Assembly (NCBI GenBank): GCA_031550525.1
Contig: JAVBON010000008.1
Coordinates: 1 to 55,773 of the forward strand
DNA from: WRHT01 sp031550525
GTDB lineage: Bacteria; Desulfobacterota; Desulfovibrionia; Desulfovibrionales; Desulfovibrionaceae
Length of the DNA stretch: 55,773 bases
Direction: 5' to 3'
Each line of letters starts with the position of its first letter. Position 1 is the stretch's first letter. Both the position numbers and the translations under genes were made by a program. The notes below the pieces were generated by a model. That model did no database searches and had not been told where the DNA came from. It worked only from the letters and a program-made list of their open reading frames with translations. Of this stretch, positions 15,566-24,188 are shown piece after piece.

Positions 15566-18500
15566 GCCAGATGATGAAAATAGACATAGCGCCGTCCAAA
15601 ACTGGCGGAGCGCCGGAAAATGAAGGGAACTTGCTGCCGGGTAAAGGTGTACAGTCGGGTAACGGCGGCATCACCCTGCCGGCCCAAAGCGGCAATGGCG
15701 CACATGGCAATAATGGTAATACCCTGTCGCGTACGGCTGGCAACGACTTGCCCGATGAGGGCGATAAGGCCTTGCCTGACCGTGAGGATAAATCCCCATT
15801 CGATAAGGGTGGCGCTACAGCGCCGGGTAAGGCTGAGAAAGCAGACAAGCCAGATAAGGCGGATAAGGTTGGCAGCCAACAGGGCAAGCGCGGCGGCGCG
15901 GGGGCGTATAGTGGCGCGGGCGCCCTGCCGGACAATAATGTAAACGTCATGCATGGCAATGGCGTTGCCCTGTCCGGCCTGCCCTGTCCGGATGATGACG
16001 ACTGCTCGGCTGAATACCTGCAAGCCGCAAGCGCGTCTGACCAAAATTACGATATAGCCTGGGCGGAGGAATACGCGGGCATAAACAGCCGCTTCGTTCC
16101 GTCAGGTGCAGAAAAGGCTGCATATGTCTCAAGGGGCCATGAAAAAACGCGGCCTGGAGAAGGTGAACCGGCTGATAAAGCCAGCCCTGCCGGGGCGGAC
16201 GACTATGAAAATTCCGGTTCAGCCCAAACCGGAGGCTCTGGGAATGCCGCGCCACATACGGCGGATGGTATAGAAAATCCTCAGGTTGGGCCGACGTATT
16301 ATTCAGATGAAGAAGCGGCCCTTGCGGGCCAGCGTGAAAACGAAAAGTCCGCGCGTGAAGGTATGGTCGCAACCGGGTGGGATAACGTTTCGGAAACTCC
16401 ACGCAGTGCGGCTGTGGGTGTTATCAATGCCTTGAACCAGGCTATATCCACCGTTTACGAACTTGGCGACAGCACCTCGCACCTGGTGCCGGATTGGATG
16501 AATTACCGCTTAACATTCGACCGCGATGAAAACGGAGAGTTTGTCGTAGGTATTGATAAGACTCAATACAATACGGAGAACCCTTCGACTCCTCCGCAAA
16601 TCCCCAACTTTGACGCGCCGGAAACGCCTATGGGAGAAGCAGTTAGCGCGGTAACGCAGTTTTTAACCGGCTTTGCGACGGGAGGTAAAGCCCTTAAAGG
16701 TATTAAGGCCATTTCCACCGGCGGACGCGTGGCCAAGGCGGCGTTGCAAAGCGCGGTAGCTGATTTCGCTTTTATGGACCCGCTAAACACCAGAGTTTCA
16801 GACCTTATCCAGGCTGTGCCAGCCCTTGCCAACCCGGTCAACGAGTTTCTCGCCTCCAACCCCAACGACACGCGTATGGAAGCGCGACTTAAAAACGCCA
16901 TAGAGGGGCTGGGGCTGGGCGTGCTGGCTGAAGGACTTTTCGTGTCCCTTAACGCTATTCGCAAGGCCTATTGGTTCCGCAACACATTTGGCAGCTCAAA
17001 TGAAGCCATGCAAGCTCTTGTTGACGATATGCTGCATATGGCGGATGCGCAGGAGGCCAAAGGGTTTATTGAGGGCATGGCGGATGCGGGCGCGCCATTG
17101 GTGAGAGAGGCGCAGCCAAAGCAACTCAATGCCGGTTTTAAACTCACCCAGAATGAAACGGGAATAACCGGGCTATCCAAAGCAGACTGGGATATTATGC
17201 ACTCCTCAGATTGGATGGTGGCAAAGAACGAGGGTAAGGCTGCCGCCGCTCGTGTGGTCGACAAAATATGGGGAGAGGAGCAGACCAAAAAACTTGCCAC
17301 CAAGCTTGGCTCTGATAAACAAACCGTTTTCGTGCCGGTGCCGAGTACCTCTGGCACTAATGAACTCCCCAACGCTTTGGGGAAAAAGCTGGCCAGAGAA
17401 CTCAGTGCTGAATATTTGGAGAGGGTCGGACTCCGCTCACGGGCACAAGAACAAATGAAGACTCTCAAAAGAGCCGATCGTCCTTTTGCTTTTCGTGATT
17501 ATGCACTTGTTGATCCTGTAGCTTTGGACAAGTTGAAAGGCAAGCAGGTGGTGGTGGTGGAAGATGTGTTCACCACTGGTTCCTCCGTAAAGCAGTTTGT
17601 GCTAGCTTTGCGCCAGCACGGAGTTGATGTGCACAGCGTGGCAGGGCTTATGGGTAATGCTAATCTGGATGTTCCGCCTAACTTGGTTAGAGGGTTGAAA
17701 AGAGAGCTGCAAAACGCAGGAATAGGTCTGAAAGCCCAAGAACTCGCTAATGTATTGTCCAGTGGTGAAGTTGAAGCTATATCCAATATAATAAATAAGG
17801 CAGGAAGCACTGATGCAAGAGAAGAAATTACCAGAAAATTACAAAGGCTACTCCACCAGAGAACTGCTGGAGTTATGGATGGCAATCCGAGACAATACAG
17901 CGAAGGACAACCCAAAATACACTCCGGAAATGGTTGGAGAAATGAGGGGGTTGCTGGAGGATTACCGCTTGGCCTCGGTACACTGGAGGGACGAGGAGGA
18001 GGGGAGGATGGATCTTCTGGAGGCCAGGAGGCTTCTGGCTCCCTATGGGATATACCCGGCACCTGGAGCGGACGAGAATGGCAACTGGCCGGAGGGAGAG
18101 GGTTAGAGCATAACGAGGAAAACCAGTCCGGTTTGCCTGCCTCGACGCAGCTGATTGGCAGACTGCAAGAGACTTTGCAAAACGCTGAGATTGCCCTGCA
18201 AGCCGAAGAAATTTCCAAAGTATTCTCCTCTGGGGAGATTGAATCCGTAATAGACAGTATTGAGAAGGCGGGAGGCACCAATGCAAGAGAGGAAATTACC
18301 AGAAAGTTACGAGGGCTACTCCACCAGAGAACTGCTGGAACTGTGGGAGGCAATCTGGGACAATACAGCCAAGGACAACCCAAAGTATACCCGCGAAATG
18401 GTGGGCGCAATGCATGGGCTGCTGTGGGAGTACCGCTTGGCGCCGGTGGAATGGAGGGATGGAGAGGAGGAGAAGGCGGATATTTTGGAGGCCAGGAGGC

Positions 18501-21195
18501 TTCTGGCGCCTTATGGGATAGACCCGGCCCCCACGGCGGACGCGGAGGGCAACTGGCCGCCGCCACCGGAGGACGAGGAATAGCCCAGGGTGAGATAAAT
18601 TTCGCCAATGCGCCCGCTTCGCCGCAACTGACCACAGGCGAAGAAATAAGCCACCCCGAAATAAACTTCGCCCGTATAAACGGCCCGGAAGATGTGCGCT
18701 TGGCCCTGCAACAGCTTGCAGGACGACATCAAATCGGGCTTGATGCCGAAGGCTTTGGCGAACAAACCCTTAAAACTGCCGTCCTTTCGGCGGAGCAGGA
18801 AAGCGCCTGGCAATACTTGGTCAAGCGCAGGCAGGGGCAGCCCCTGGCCGGGGGCGAGCTTGCGGCCGCGCGCGGCCTTTGGGCCACTGCTACCAATAAA
18901 CTCTCCAGCCTGGCGCGTGCCGCCGCCTATAACCCCACTACCGCGCATCTTTTCGCCTTTCGCAAAATGCTGTCCGCGCAAAACACCATACAGCAAGAAG
19001 TTCTGGCCTCCACAGCCGGGGCGGTTAAACCGCACGCCGCGTGGCTCGTCAATTCCGGCGCGGCCGGTGATGCGTCGCGCCATATGGGCGGCATAGTCAA
19101 CGCCTTTGGCGGCAAAAAGGCAAACCGTGAGCTGGCGCGGCGGGTGGCGGGCCTGGCCGGTGCTGGTATGTTTGCGGAGCTGAGCGCCGTGGTGGAAAAA
19201 AGCCTGAACGCCCGCAGCCTTGACGATATTGAAGAGGCCTGGGCTACAGGCCTGCTTTCCGGCCCGCAAACCGACCTTGCGGGCGCAATGGGCGGCGCCT
19301 TTGCCGCCATACGGCAGAGCTTGGATACGGGTGGAGCAGCCGGAACCGGGCTGGCTTTGGGTAGTGATGCCGCAATAGGGCTAAGCGAGGCCACGGCCCA
19401 GCTTGAAGGCATGCTGGGCGGCCTTAAAGACGGCTTTCGCCTTGCCGCCAAGTCCCTCAGAGCCGCCAACGGCGGCGGGGCGAGCGCGGGCGGGGCAGAC
19501 GCCGAAGGCGCGTGGGCGGGCATAAACCATGCCAGGGGCGCAGGGGTAAACTCTGTCACGCATGCGGGCCATGGCGCGGGCACTACGGCCCGGCAGGCCC
19601 CGGCCAATAAAACGCAGGCGCAATCCGCGCCGTCCTTTAATGCGGAGAGCCTGCGCATAGCCAAAAGCACGGCCCTGGGCAAAAGTGTTGACGTTATAGG
19701 CAAGGCTGCGGGCGCTTCCGGCGGCTTTGCCGCCGAAGAAGAGCTTTTCAAAACCGTGGGCTACAGGGCGGAGCTGCATGCGCAGGCCTTTCGCCAGGCC
19801 AGCCGCGAGGCTGAGGCCGGAATAATCGCGCAGGCTGACATAAAAGAGCGCATGGCCCAACTGCTTGCCAACCCGCCCCAAAATATCCGTTACGGGGCGG
19901 CAGACCATAGCGCTTACCTTGACTTTGCCGATGCGCCGGGCAAATTTGCCGAAAACTGGCAACGCGCGGCCCGGCAAAACCCTAACCTGAAGTTTATTAC
20001 GCCCTTTGTGCAAACACCCGAGAATATTCTAAACTGCCCCGCTGGCGAAAGAGGTCCGCTGGCCCCGCTGTTCAGGGACTTGAAAGCGGACTTTGAGGCA
20101 GGCGGGGCCAGGCGGGATCTGGCCGCCGCGCGGGCCTCCACCGGCGCTGGCGTAATGCTGGCGGGTATGGATTTGGCCTTTGGCGGAACCCTTACCGGCG
20201 ACGGGCCGGCAGATCCGGCGGAAAGGAAAGAACTTATGCGCGCGGGCTGGCGGCCAGGCAGCGTAAAAGTTGGCGGCAAGTATTATGCTTATGACCGCAA
20301 CAGCCCGGTTGGCCTTACCCTGCGCATTGCGGCCAACCTGGCGGAAATAGCCGCGCATCTGGACCCTGAGGACCGGGAGGCGGACATTGACGAGGCTGCT
20401 ATTTGTTTTGGCGCATCTCTAGCCGGTGCGGCCATGAGTAAAAGCTACATGCGTGGGCTGGCGGAGTTTTTTGAGGCCCTGGCCGAGCCGCAGGGGCGGG
20501 AGGCCGCGCTGGCCGGCAGTTTTGCCGGTGATTCAGCCGATAATGCCGCGCCGGAAATGACGGAAATAGCGGACGGCCCCGTTGGTAAACCCAAAGCGCC
20601 CAAGGCGGGGGGCGGCAGGCGTAAAATAGACCCCTACCTCTTGCGCGTAAACGCTATGGTAGAAGAGATGCGGGAAAAAATACCAGGCCTTGCCAAAGCG
20701 TTACCCGCCCGGCGCGATCTTTGGGGGAGGAGAGCAGGCTACAAGGGTGGGCTGAACGCGCTTTACGACGCCATCTCGCCCATAGCCGGGCGCAGAGAAA
20801 ACCCCGAGCCGGTGGATGCGGAAATGCTGCGCCTTGGCTGTAGCGTGGCCGCGCCCAGGCGCACGGCAAGTTTTGGCGGCGTAAGTATAGATCTGGCCCG
20901 TTTTGGCGACGCGTGCAGCCGCTATGCGGAGCTGGCCGGTAACGGCGTGAAGAGCGGGGCAAACAAAAAAGGCTGCCTTGATTTCCTTAACGCCGTTGTA
21001 ACCGGCAAGCATCAGTTATCCGCCATATACGAGCGCCAGAGCGACAGCGGCAAGGCCCATTTTATAAGGGCCGCCGTTAAGGAGCACCGTGAGCTCGCCA
21101 AAAAACAGCTGCTGCGGGAATACCCTGAAATACGGCGGGAAATTGAGGCCAAACGGGCGGTGCAGGCCGGGTGGAAGCTGCCTCAACCGGCATAG
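15562..21195 (+). CDS. Giant polyvalent internal virion protein with phosphoribosyltransferase domain (T7 gp16-like)
   Basis: 1,877 codons. Residues 1-270 are low complexity (Gly/Asn/Asp-rich). Residues 275-470 resemble ejection proteins ('SAAVGVINALNQAISTVYELGD'). Residues 545-710 form a type I phosphoribosyltransferase domain: 'VFVPVPSTSGTNELPNALGKKLA' then VVVVEDVFTTGSS near 662, the PRPP-binding loop. Residues 709-1010 are two tandem copies of a ~156-residue unit, inside which small genes run in another frame. Residues 1015-1877 contain 'KFITPFVQTPENI' and 'GWRPGSVKVGGKYYAYDRNSPVG', typical of polyvalent phage proteins injected with DNA. The PRTase region is less GC-rich than its flanks and looks inserted. 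Start ATG overlaps the previous stop. Confidence 0.8.
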   Translation: MSQMMKIDIAPSKTGGAPENEGNLLPGKGVQSGNGGITLPAQSGNGAHGNNGNTLSRTAGNDLPDEGDKALPDREDKSPFDKGGATAPGKAEKADKPDKADKVGSQQGKRGGAGAYSGAGALPDNNVNVMHGNGVALSGLPCPDDDDCSAEYLQAASASDQNYDIAWAEEYAGINSRFVPSGAEKAAYVSRGHEKTRPGEGEPADKASPAGADDYENSGSAQTGGSGNAAPHTADGIENPQVGPTYYSDEEAALAGQRENEKSAREGMVATGWDNVSETPRSAAVGVINALNQAISTVYELGDSTSHLVPDWMNYRLTFDRDENGEFVVGIDKTQYNTENPSTPPQIPNFDAPETPMGEAVSAVTQFLTGFATGGKALKGIKAISTGGRVAKAALQSAVADFAFMDPLNTRVSDLIQAVPALANPVNEFLASNPNDTRMEARLKNAIEGLGLGVLAEGLFVSLNAIRKAYWFRNTFGSSNEAMQALVDDMLHMADAQEAKGFIEGMADAGAPLVREAQPKQLNAGFKLTQNETGITGLSKADWDIMHSSDWMVAKNEGKAAAARVVDKIWGEEQTKKLATKLGSDKQTVFVPVPSTSGTNELPNALGKKLARELSAEYLERVGLRSRAQEQMKTLKRADRPFAFRDYALVDPVALDKLKGKQVVVVEDVFTTGSSVKQFVLALRQHGVDVHSVAGLMGNANLDVPPNLVRGLKRELQNAGIGLKAQELANVLSSGEVEAISNIINKAGSTDAREEITRKLQRLLHQRTAGVMDGNPRQYSEGQPKIHSGNGWRNEGVAGGLPLGLGTLEGRGGGEDGSSGGQEASGSLWDIPGTWSGREWQLAGGRGLEHNEENQSGLPASTQLIGRLQETLQNAEIALQAEEISKVFSSGEIESVIDSIEKAGGTNAREEITRKLRGLLHQRTAGTVGGNLGQYSQGQPKVYPRNGGRNAWAAVGVPLGAGGMEGWRGGEGGYFGGQEASGALWDRPGPHGGRGGQLAAATGGRGIAQGEINFANAPASPQLTTGEEISHPEINFARINGPEDVRLALQQLAGRHQIGLDAEGFGEQTLKTAVLSAEQESAWQYLVKRRQGQPLAGGELAAARGLWATATNKLSSLARAAAYNPTTAHLFAFRKMLSAQNTIQQEVLASTAGAVKPHAAWLVNSGAAGDASRHMGGIVNAFGGKKANRELARRVAGLAGAGMFAELSAVVEKSLNARSLDDIEEAWATGLLSGPQTDLAGAMGGAFAAIRQSLDTGGAAGTGLALGSDAAIGLSEATAQLEGMLGGLKDGFRLAAKSLRAANGGGASAGGADAEGAWAGINHARGAGVNSVTHAGHGAGTTARQAPANKTQAQSAPSFNAESLRIAKSTALGKSVDVIGKAAGASGGFAAEEELFKTVGYRAELHAQAFRQASREAEAGIIAQADIKERMAQLLANPPQNIRYGAADHSAYLDFADAPGKFAENWQRAARQNPNLKFITPFVQTPENILNCPAGERGPLAPLFRDLKADFEAGGARRDLAAARASTGAGVMLAGMDLAFGGTLTGDGPADPAERKELMRAGWRPGSVKVGGKYYAYDRNSPVGLTLRIAANLAEIAAHLDPEDREADIDEAAICFGASLAGAAMSKSYMRGLAEFFEALAEPQGREAALAGSFAGDSADNAAPEMTEIADGPVGKPKAPKAGGGRRKIDPYLLRVNAMVEEMREKIPGLAKALPARRDLWGRRAGYKGGLNALYDAISPIAGRRENPEPVDAEMLRLGCSVAAPRRTASFGGVSIDLARFGDACSRYAELAGNGVKSGANKKGCLDFLNAVVTGKHQLSAIYERQSDSGKAHFIRAAVKEHRELAKKQLLREYPEIRREIEAKRAVQAGWKLPQPA
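17813..18106 (+). CDS. Overprinted small protein, copy 1
   Basis: 97 residues, MQEKKLPENYKGYSTRELLE onward, in a frame shifted one base from the long polyvalent gene. AGGAAG lies six bases before the ATG. The translation looks like a folded acidic protein (ELLELWMAIRDNTAKDNPKYTPEMVGEM, then LLEARRLLAPYGIYPAP), whereas the long frame here is a glycine-rich string. Comparing copies 1 and 2 by hand, this frame has about 17 synonymous and 21 amino-acid-changing codon differences, the long frame about 7 and 32. That supports selection on this frame. I recognise no family. Confidence 0.65.
   Translation: MQEKKLPENYKGYSTRELLELWMAIRDNTAKDNPKYTPEMVGEMRGLLEDYRLASVHWRDEEEGRMDLLEARRLLAPYGIYPAPGADENGNWPEGEG
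18281..18583 (+). CDS. Overprinted small protein, copy 2
   Basis: About 100 residues from ATG 18281 (MQERKLPESYEGYSTRELLE), preceded by GGGAGG at a normal distance; a longer reading from 18260 is possible. It is a paralogue of the 17,813 protein: both share 'GYSTRELLELW', 'DNTAKDNPKYT', 'MVG-M-GLL-EYRLA' and 'ILEARRLLAPYGI'. The C-terminus is acidic and proline-rich (PPPPEDEE). Retention of a start, a ribosome site, an open frame and conserved residues in both copies argues that the protein is made. Function unknown; a regulator or partner of the PRTase-bearing protein is only a guess. Confidence 0.65.
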   Translation: MQERKLPESYEGYSTRELLELWEAIWDNTAKDNPKYTREMVGAMHGLLWEYRLAPVEWRDGEEEKADILEARRLLAPYGIDPAPTADAEGNWPPPPEDEE

Positions 21196-21214
21196 CTTCA
21201 GCATCACATATATG

Positions 21215-21249
21215 TTCACCCGCCGGGCCTTGCCGGCGCGGCGGGTGAA
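21215..21249. terminator. Hairpin terminator after the polyvalent gene
   Basis: TTCACCCGCC (21215-21224) pairs perfectly with GGCGGGTGAA (21240-21249). It lies 20 bases after the stop of the long plus-strand gene and between it and the convergent lipoprotein gene. There is no strong T tract. Confidence 0.65.
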
Positions 21250-21343
21250 CGTAAGGGCCTTTACATAACCTCAAAATAATCTCGTCATTACACTTTAGAG
21301 TGATGAAACGTTTTTACGCCGTACAGACCTTTTGTATCTATCG

Positions 21344-21880
21344 CTAGAAAATCTCTTTTATATACTTCACAACAAGCGGTTTTGCTATGGCCTCGGGGTG
21401 CTGGCTTTTAATGGTCATATTCCTGCCCTGTACTCTCAGTTCTCTATGCATAATAGTTTTGTCTTCTTCAGTCTCGGAAAGGTCCAGCACTTTTACATTC
21501 AGCGTCACTCCGCTTGCCCTTCCGCTTACCGCGGCCCTGCGGTGCACCCAGTTGGTTATTTCCGGTACAAATACATATCTTGCCTTTTGGGCTAGAGCGG
21601 CCTCCATATACTCTTCTTCAGGCGCATTCGGGCCGATGGTAACTGATTTTGCGTAAGGGGCAATTGCATCTCTAAATATAACAGCGGTCTTTGCGCCCGA
21701 GCCTTCGTAAATTTTGTCCTCATATGCGCCGTCTTGTGGCGTGACTATGTACACCACGGCGTTATGGTCCAGTTTAGCCACGTCACTAGGCATCAAATCA
21801 CTCCCTGAATAACGTGTTGTGCAGGCCGGCAGGTATAGAACAGCCACAAGCATGACGAGCAAACCAAGCATTTTCCGCAT
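21344..21880 (-). CDS. DUF4823-like lipoprotein (prophage cargo gene)
   Basis: 178 residues. The signal peptide MRKMLGLLVMLVAVLYLPAC ends in a lipobox (LPAC) with Cys near residue 20, so the mature protein is probably lipid-anchored. The mature part 'YSGSDLMPSDVAKLDHNAVVYIVTPQDGAYEDKIYEGSGAKTAVIFRDAI' and 'YVFVPEITNWVHRRA' follows the DUF4823 pattern. Start ATG 21880 has GGAG upstream. It is the only minus-strand gene in the virion operon and is flanked by a terminator, the layout of a lysogenic-conversion (moron) gene expressed from its own promoter. It may alter the host envelope; function unknown. Confidence 0.75.
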   Translation of the reverse strand: MRKMLGLLVMLVAVLYLPACTTRYSGSDLMPSDVAKLDHNAVVYIVTPQDGAYEDKIYEGSGAKTAVIFRDAIAPYAKSVTIGPNAPEEEYMEAALAQKARYVFVPEITNWVHRRAAVSGRASGVTLNVKVLDLSETEEDKTIMHRELRVQGRNMTIKSQHPEAIAKPLVVKYIKEIF

Positions 21881-21977
21881 ACGTACTCCAATAATTTTAT
21901 AAGACGCTTAATACATTACAGCTCACTTTTGTATACTTTTATAAATAATTTATCAACCACACGTAAAAGGAGGACAC

Positions 21978-23441
21978 ATGGCAATAGCCACAACAGAAAA
22001 CAAGATCATGTACTACGGCGACGACCACAACACCGTTTGGCCGTTTCCTTATCCCGTGCTGCTGGCGGAAGACATGCGGGTGATAATCACCCATCCGGGC
22101 GAGGGGGACCAGAGTGTCGCGCAAAAGCTTTATCAGGTTAACGGCATAGACGAAGGCACGGTTACCGTAACTTACCCGCTTGCCGGCGCTCCGTTGCCCA
22201 TGGGGCACAAAATAACCCTGCTGCGCGAGCTGGCGCTTCTGTCGGACTTCGACCCGGATAATGGGGCCAGTTTTAACGCTGAAGACGTTACAACAGAGTT
22301 CGACCGGCATCTTATGATGCTGCAGCAGCTTAACGAGCAGGTGGGGCGAGTGCCAGCCATACCGGTGTCTGAAGAGGCTGATTTCAGACATATGGTTGAG
22401 ATAATTGTGGAAGAATCACAGCAAACCAAAAACTATTACAACGAGATAAAAGAGCTGGCCGGAACGTACAATTCCGCCACGCAAGAGCAGCGCGGCGTTG
22501 TTTACACCGCCACGCTGGCGGAGGCGGAAAACGGCGTTTCCGCGCCGCGCGAGCCTGCCGGCCCGGCGGCGCTTACGCCGGAGACAGGCGCGGCTCTGGC
22601 GCGGGTTGTTGTTGACGCAAAGGTGGCAGGGCTGGGGCTGGATACAGCCAACATGGAGCGCGTTGGCACCGTGCGCATAGCCAAACAGTCAGAAGTGGCA
22701 AGCGCCCTGACCGAAACCGGCAGAAGCCCCGTGGTGATGCGGCCCGAAGAACACGCGGCCAGCCACAGGATAACTCAGTACACCTATTTGTCCTCCGGCA
22801 CTTTTACGCCGGATGCTGACGGCTACATCTGCAACCTCGTTTTGGTGGGCGGGGGGCGGGGCGGGTATGCGGCTGTCGGCAATCAAAACACGGGTTCTTC
22901 GGGCGGGGGTGGATCCAGCGGCGTTGTCAAATCCTTTCAGGAGTTTATTCCGGTGGTCAAAAATACCGCCTATAGCGTTGTGGTGGGCGGAAATGGCGCG
23001 CCTGGCGGCAACCTCGGCGGGGCGTCTTCTTTTGGGAGCTATAGCTCGTCCTCCGGCGCGTATTGGAGCGGTGGTTACGCCTTGGCAACATCATCGGGAC
23101 AAAATGGCATAAACGGCACGCGCGGCATTTATGCCGGTCTGAGTATGGGCGAGCCCGGATACGGCGGCGGGGTGGGTTTCGCACCGGGTGACATCCCCCT
23201 GAGCGGTGGCGGCGGCGGCGCTGGAGGGGTGTTTTTGCCGAATATGGGCGGTTATTCCGGCGCAACCGGCGGCAGCGGCGGGGGTAGCGGCATCGCCGGT
23301 GGCGGTGGCGGTGGCACTGGTCTTGGCGCGGGTGGCGGTGGCGGCGGCGGAAAAGCCAATAGCGGCACAGGCAGCAGCGGCGGTTATGGCGCGCAAGGCG
23401 GCGTATTTTTTATATTTGTAAGACAACCCGGAGGTTTATAA
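21978..23441 (+). CDS. Tail fibre with T7-like N-terminus and glycine-rich tip
   Basis: 487 residues with GGAGG before ATG 21978. Residues 1-150 have the T7 gp17 adaptor pattern ('TTENKIMYYGDDHNTVWPFPYPVL', 'LPMGHKITLLRELALLSDFDPDNGASFNAEDVTTEFDR'), which attaches fibres to the tail. A helical stretch follows, then from about residue 265 a glycine-rich domain (FTPDADGYICNLVLVGGGRGGYA, then runs such as GGSGGGSGIAGGGGGGTG). Such tips form polyglycine-II bundles that bind receptors in other phages. The stop overlaps the next ATG. Confidence 0.85.
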   Translation: MAIATTENKIMYYGDDHNTVWPFPYPVLLAEDMRVIITHPGEGDQSVAQKLYQVNGIDEGTVTVTYPLAGAPLPMGHKITLLRELALLSDFDPDNGASFNAEDVTTEFDRHLMMLQQLNEQVGRVPAIPVSEEADFRHMVEIIVEESQQTKNYYNEIKELAGTYNSATQEQRGVVYTATLAEAENGVSAPREPAGPAALTPETGAALARVVVDAKVAGLGLDTANMERVGTVRIAKQSEVASALTETGRSPVVMRPEEHAASHRITQYTYLSSGTFTPDADGYICNLVLVGGGRGGYAAVGNQNTGSSGGGGSSGVVKSFQEFIPVVKNTAYSVVVGGNGAPGGNLGGASSFGSYSSSSGAYWSGGYALATSSGQNGINGTRGIYAGLSMGEPGYGGGVGFAPGDIPLSGGGGGAGGVFLPNMGGYSGATGGSGGGSGIAGGGGGGTGLGAGGGGGGGKANSGTGSSGGYGAQGGVFFIFVRQPGGL

Positions 23442-23884
23442 TGGGAATTTTTTATTCGCCCGCTGGCAATGCGGAGGTGTGGGCAAGCAGGCCTGCGGGC
23501 TACCTAAGCGAGGCGGAATGGCTGGCGGGCAACCCGCCAGTACCGGAGCCTGAAACACAAAAAACGGTGGAGGAAATTATAGCCGAATATGACGCCCTCG
23601 TGGAGCGCAGGCTCAGCGCCTGGGCCAAGCTGCACGGCTACATGAGCGCTGACAGGCTGTTATCTTACCAAAACTCCACCATACCGCGCTGGAAGTTTGA
23701 GGCGGACAACTTTCGCGCCCTGTGTTGGGACCCTACCTGGGCCTGGGCGCAAAGTTACTTGAATGCGGGGCTGGCGCAAGGAAATCCGGCTGTTCCGGCC
23801 TGGGAAACGCTGGAGGCGCTGCTTGATGAGCACGTGCCGCTGTCTTGGCCGGAATATACTGAAACTGAGCAAACAGGAGCATAA
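23441..23884 (+). CDS. Putative tail fibre accessory/assembly protein
   Basis: 147 residues, start overlapping the fibre stop (TAATG), which argues for function with the fibre. The middle 'IAEYDALVERRLSAWAKLHGYMSADRLLSYQNSTIPRWKFEADNFRALCWDPTWAWAQSYL' is Trp-rich and helical. It recalls small accessory proteins encoded after fibre genes, but I cannot name the family with confidence. Confidence 0.55.
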   Translation: MGIFYSPAGNAEVWASRPAGYLSEAEWLAGNPPVPEPETQKTVEEIIAEYDALVERRLSAWAKLHGYMSADRLLSYQNSTIPRWKFEADNFRALCWDPTWAWAQSYLNAGLAQGNPAVPAWETLEALLDEHVPLSWPEYTETEQTGA

Positions 23885-23886
23885 CA

Positions 23887-24180
23887 ATGGCAAATATAAA
23901 CGGAAATCAGATTACCATAGACAGCCGCGATAACGGCACAACCATATCCACCCCGGTTATGGACAGCTTCACCGGCATTTCAGCGCGGTGGAATGACAAT
24001 TCCATAACCCCGGCCGGCACGCTTACATTTACGGTGGATGGCGATGCGGGCGAAGGCGGCAACGTTATAAACCTGGGGGCGGGCACACGCGCCATTGTGA
24101 GCAATACGCCAATGGCCGTTGTGGACGTGGCCGTATCCGGCCTGCCTGTGGGCGGGGCTGTAACCCTTTATTTCAGGTAG
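23887..24180 (+). CDS. Small hypothetical virion protein (beta-rich)
   Basis: 97 residues in the fibre gene cluster, beginning MANINGNQITIDSRDNGTTI. It is rich in Thr, Val and Gly and predicted all-beta, ending VSGLPVGGAVTLYFR. No family is recognised. It may be a minor fibre or baseplate component. GGAGCA upstream could serve as ribosome site; its stop is followed by GGAGGAG for the next gene. Confidence 0.5.
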   Translation: MANINGNQITIDSRDNGTTISTPVMDSFTGISARWNDNSITPAGTLTFTVDGDAGEGGNVINLGAGTRAIVSNTPMAVVDVAVSGLPVGGAVTLYFR

Positions 24181-24188
24181 GAGGAGTA

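Larger units (their letters stand above)
17690..18590. repeat. Tandem duplication, period 468 bp
   Basis: Two diverged copies, about 17,690-18,106 and 18,158-18,583, separated by exactly 468 bases at their alignable points (for example ATG 17813 and ATG 18281). Each copy carries about 35 residues of the long frame ending 'NKAGSTDAREEITRKL' or 'EKAGGTNAREEITRKL' and then an overlapping small gene in another frame. Identity is high but with many scattered substitutions, so the duplication is not recent. Confidence 0.9.
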
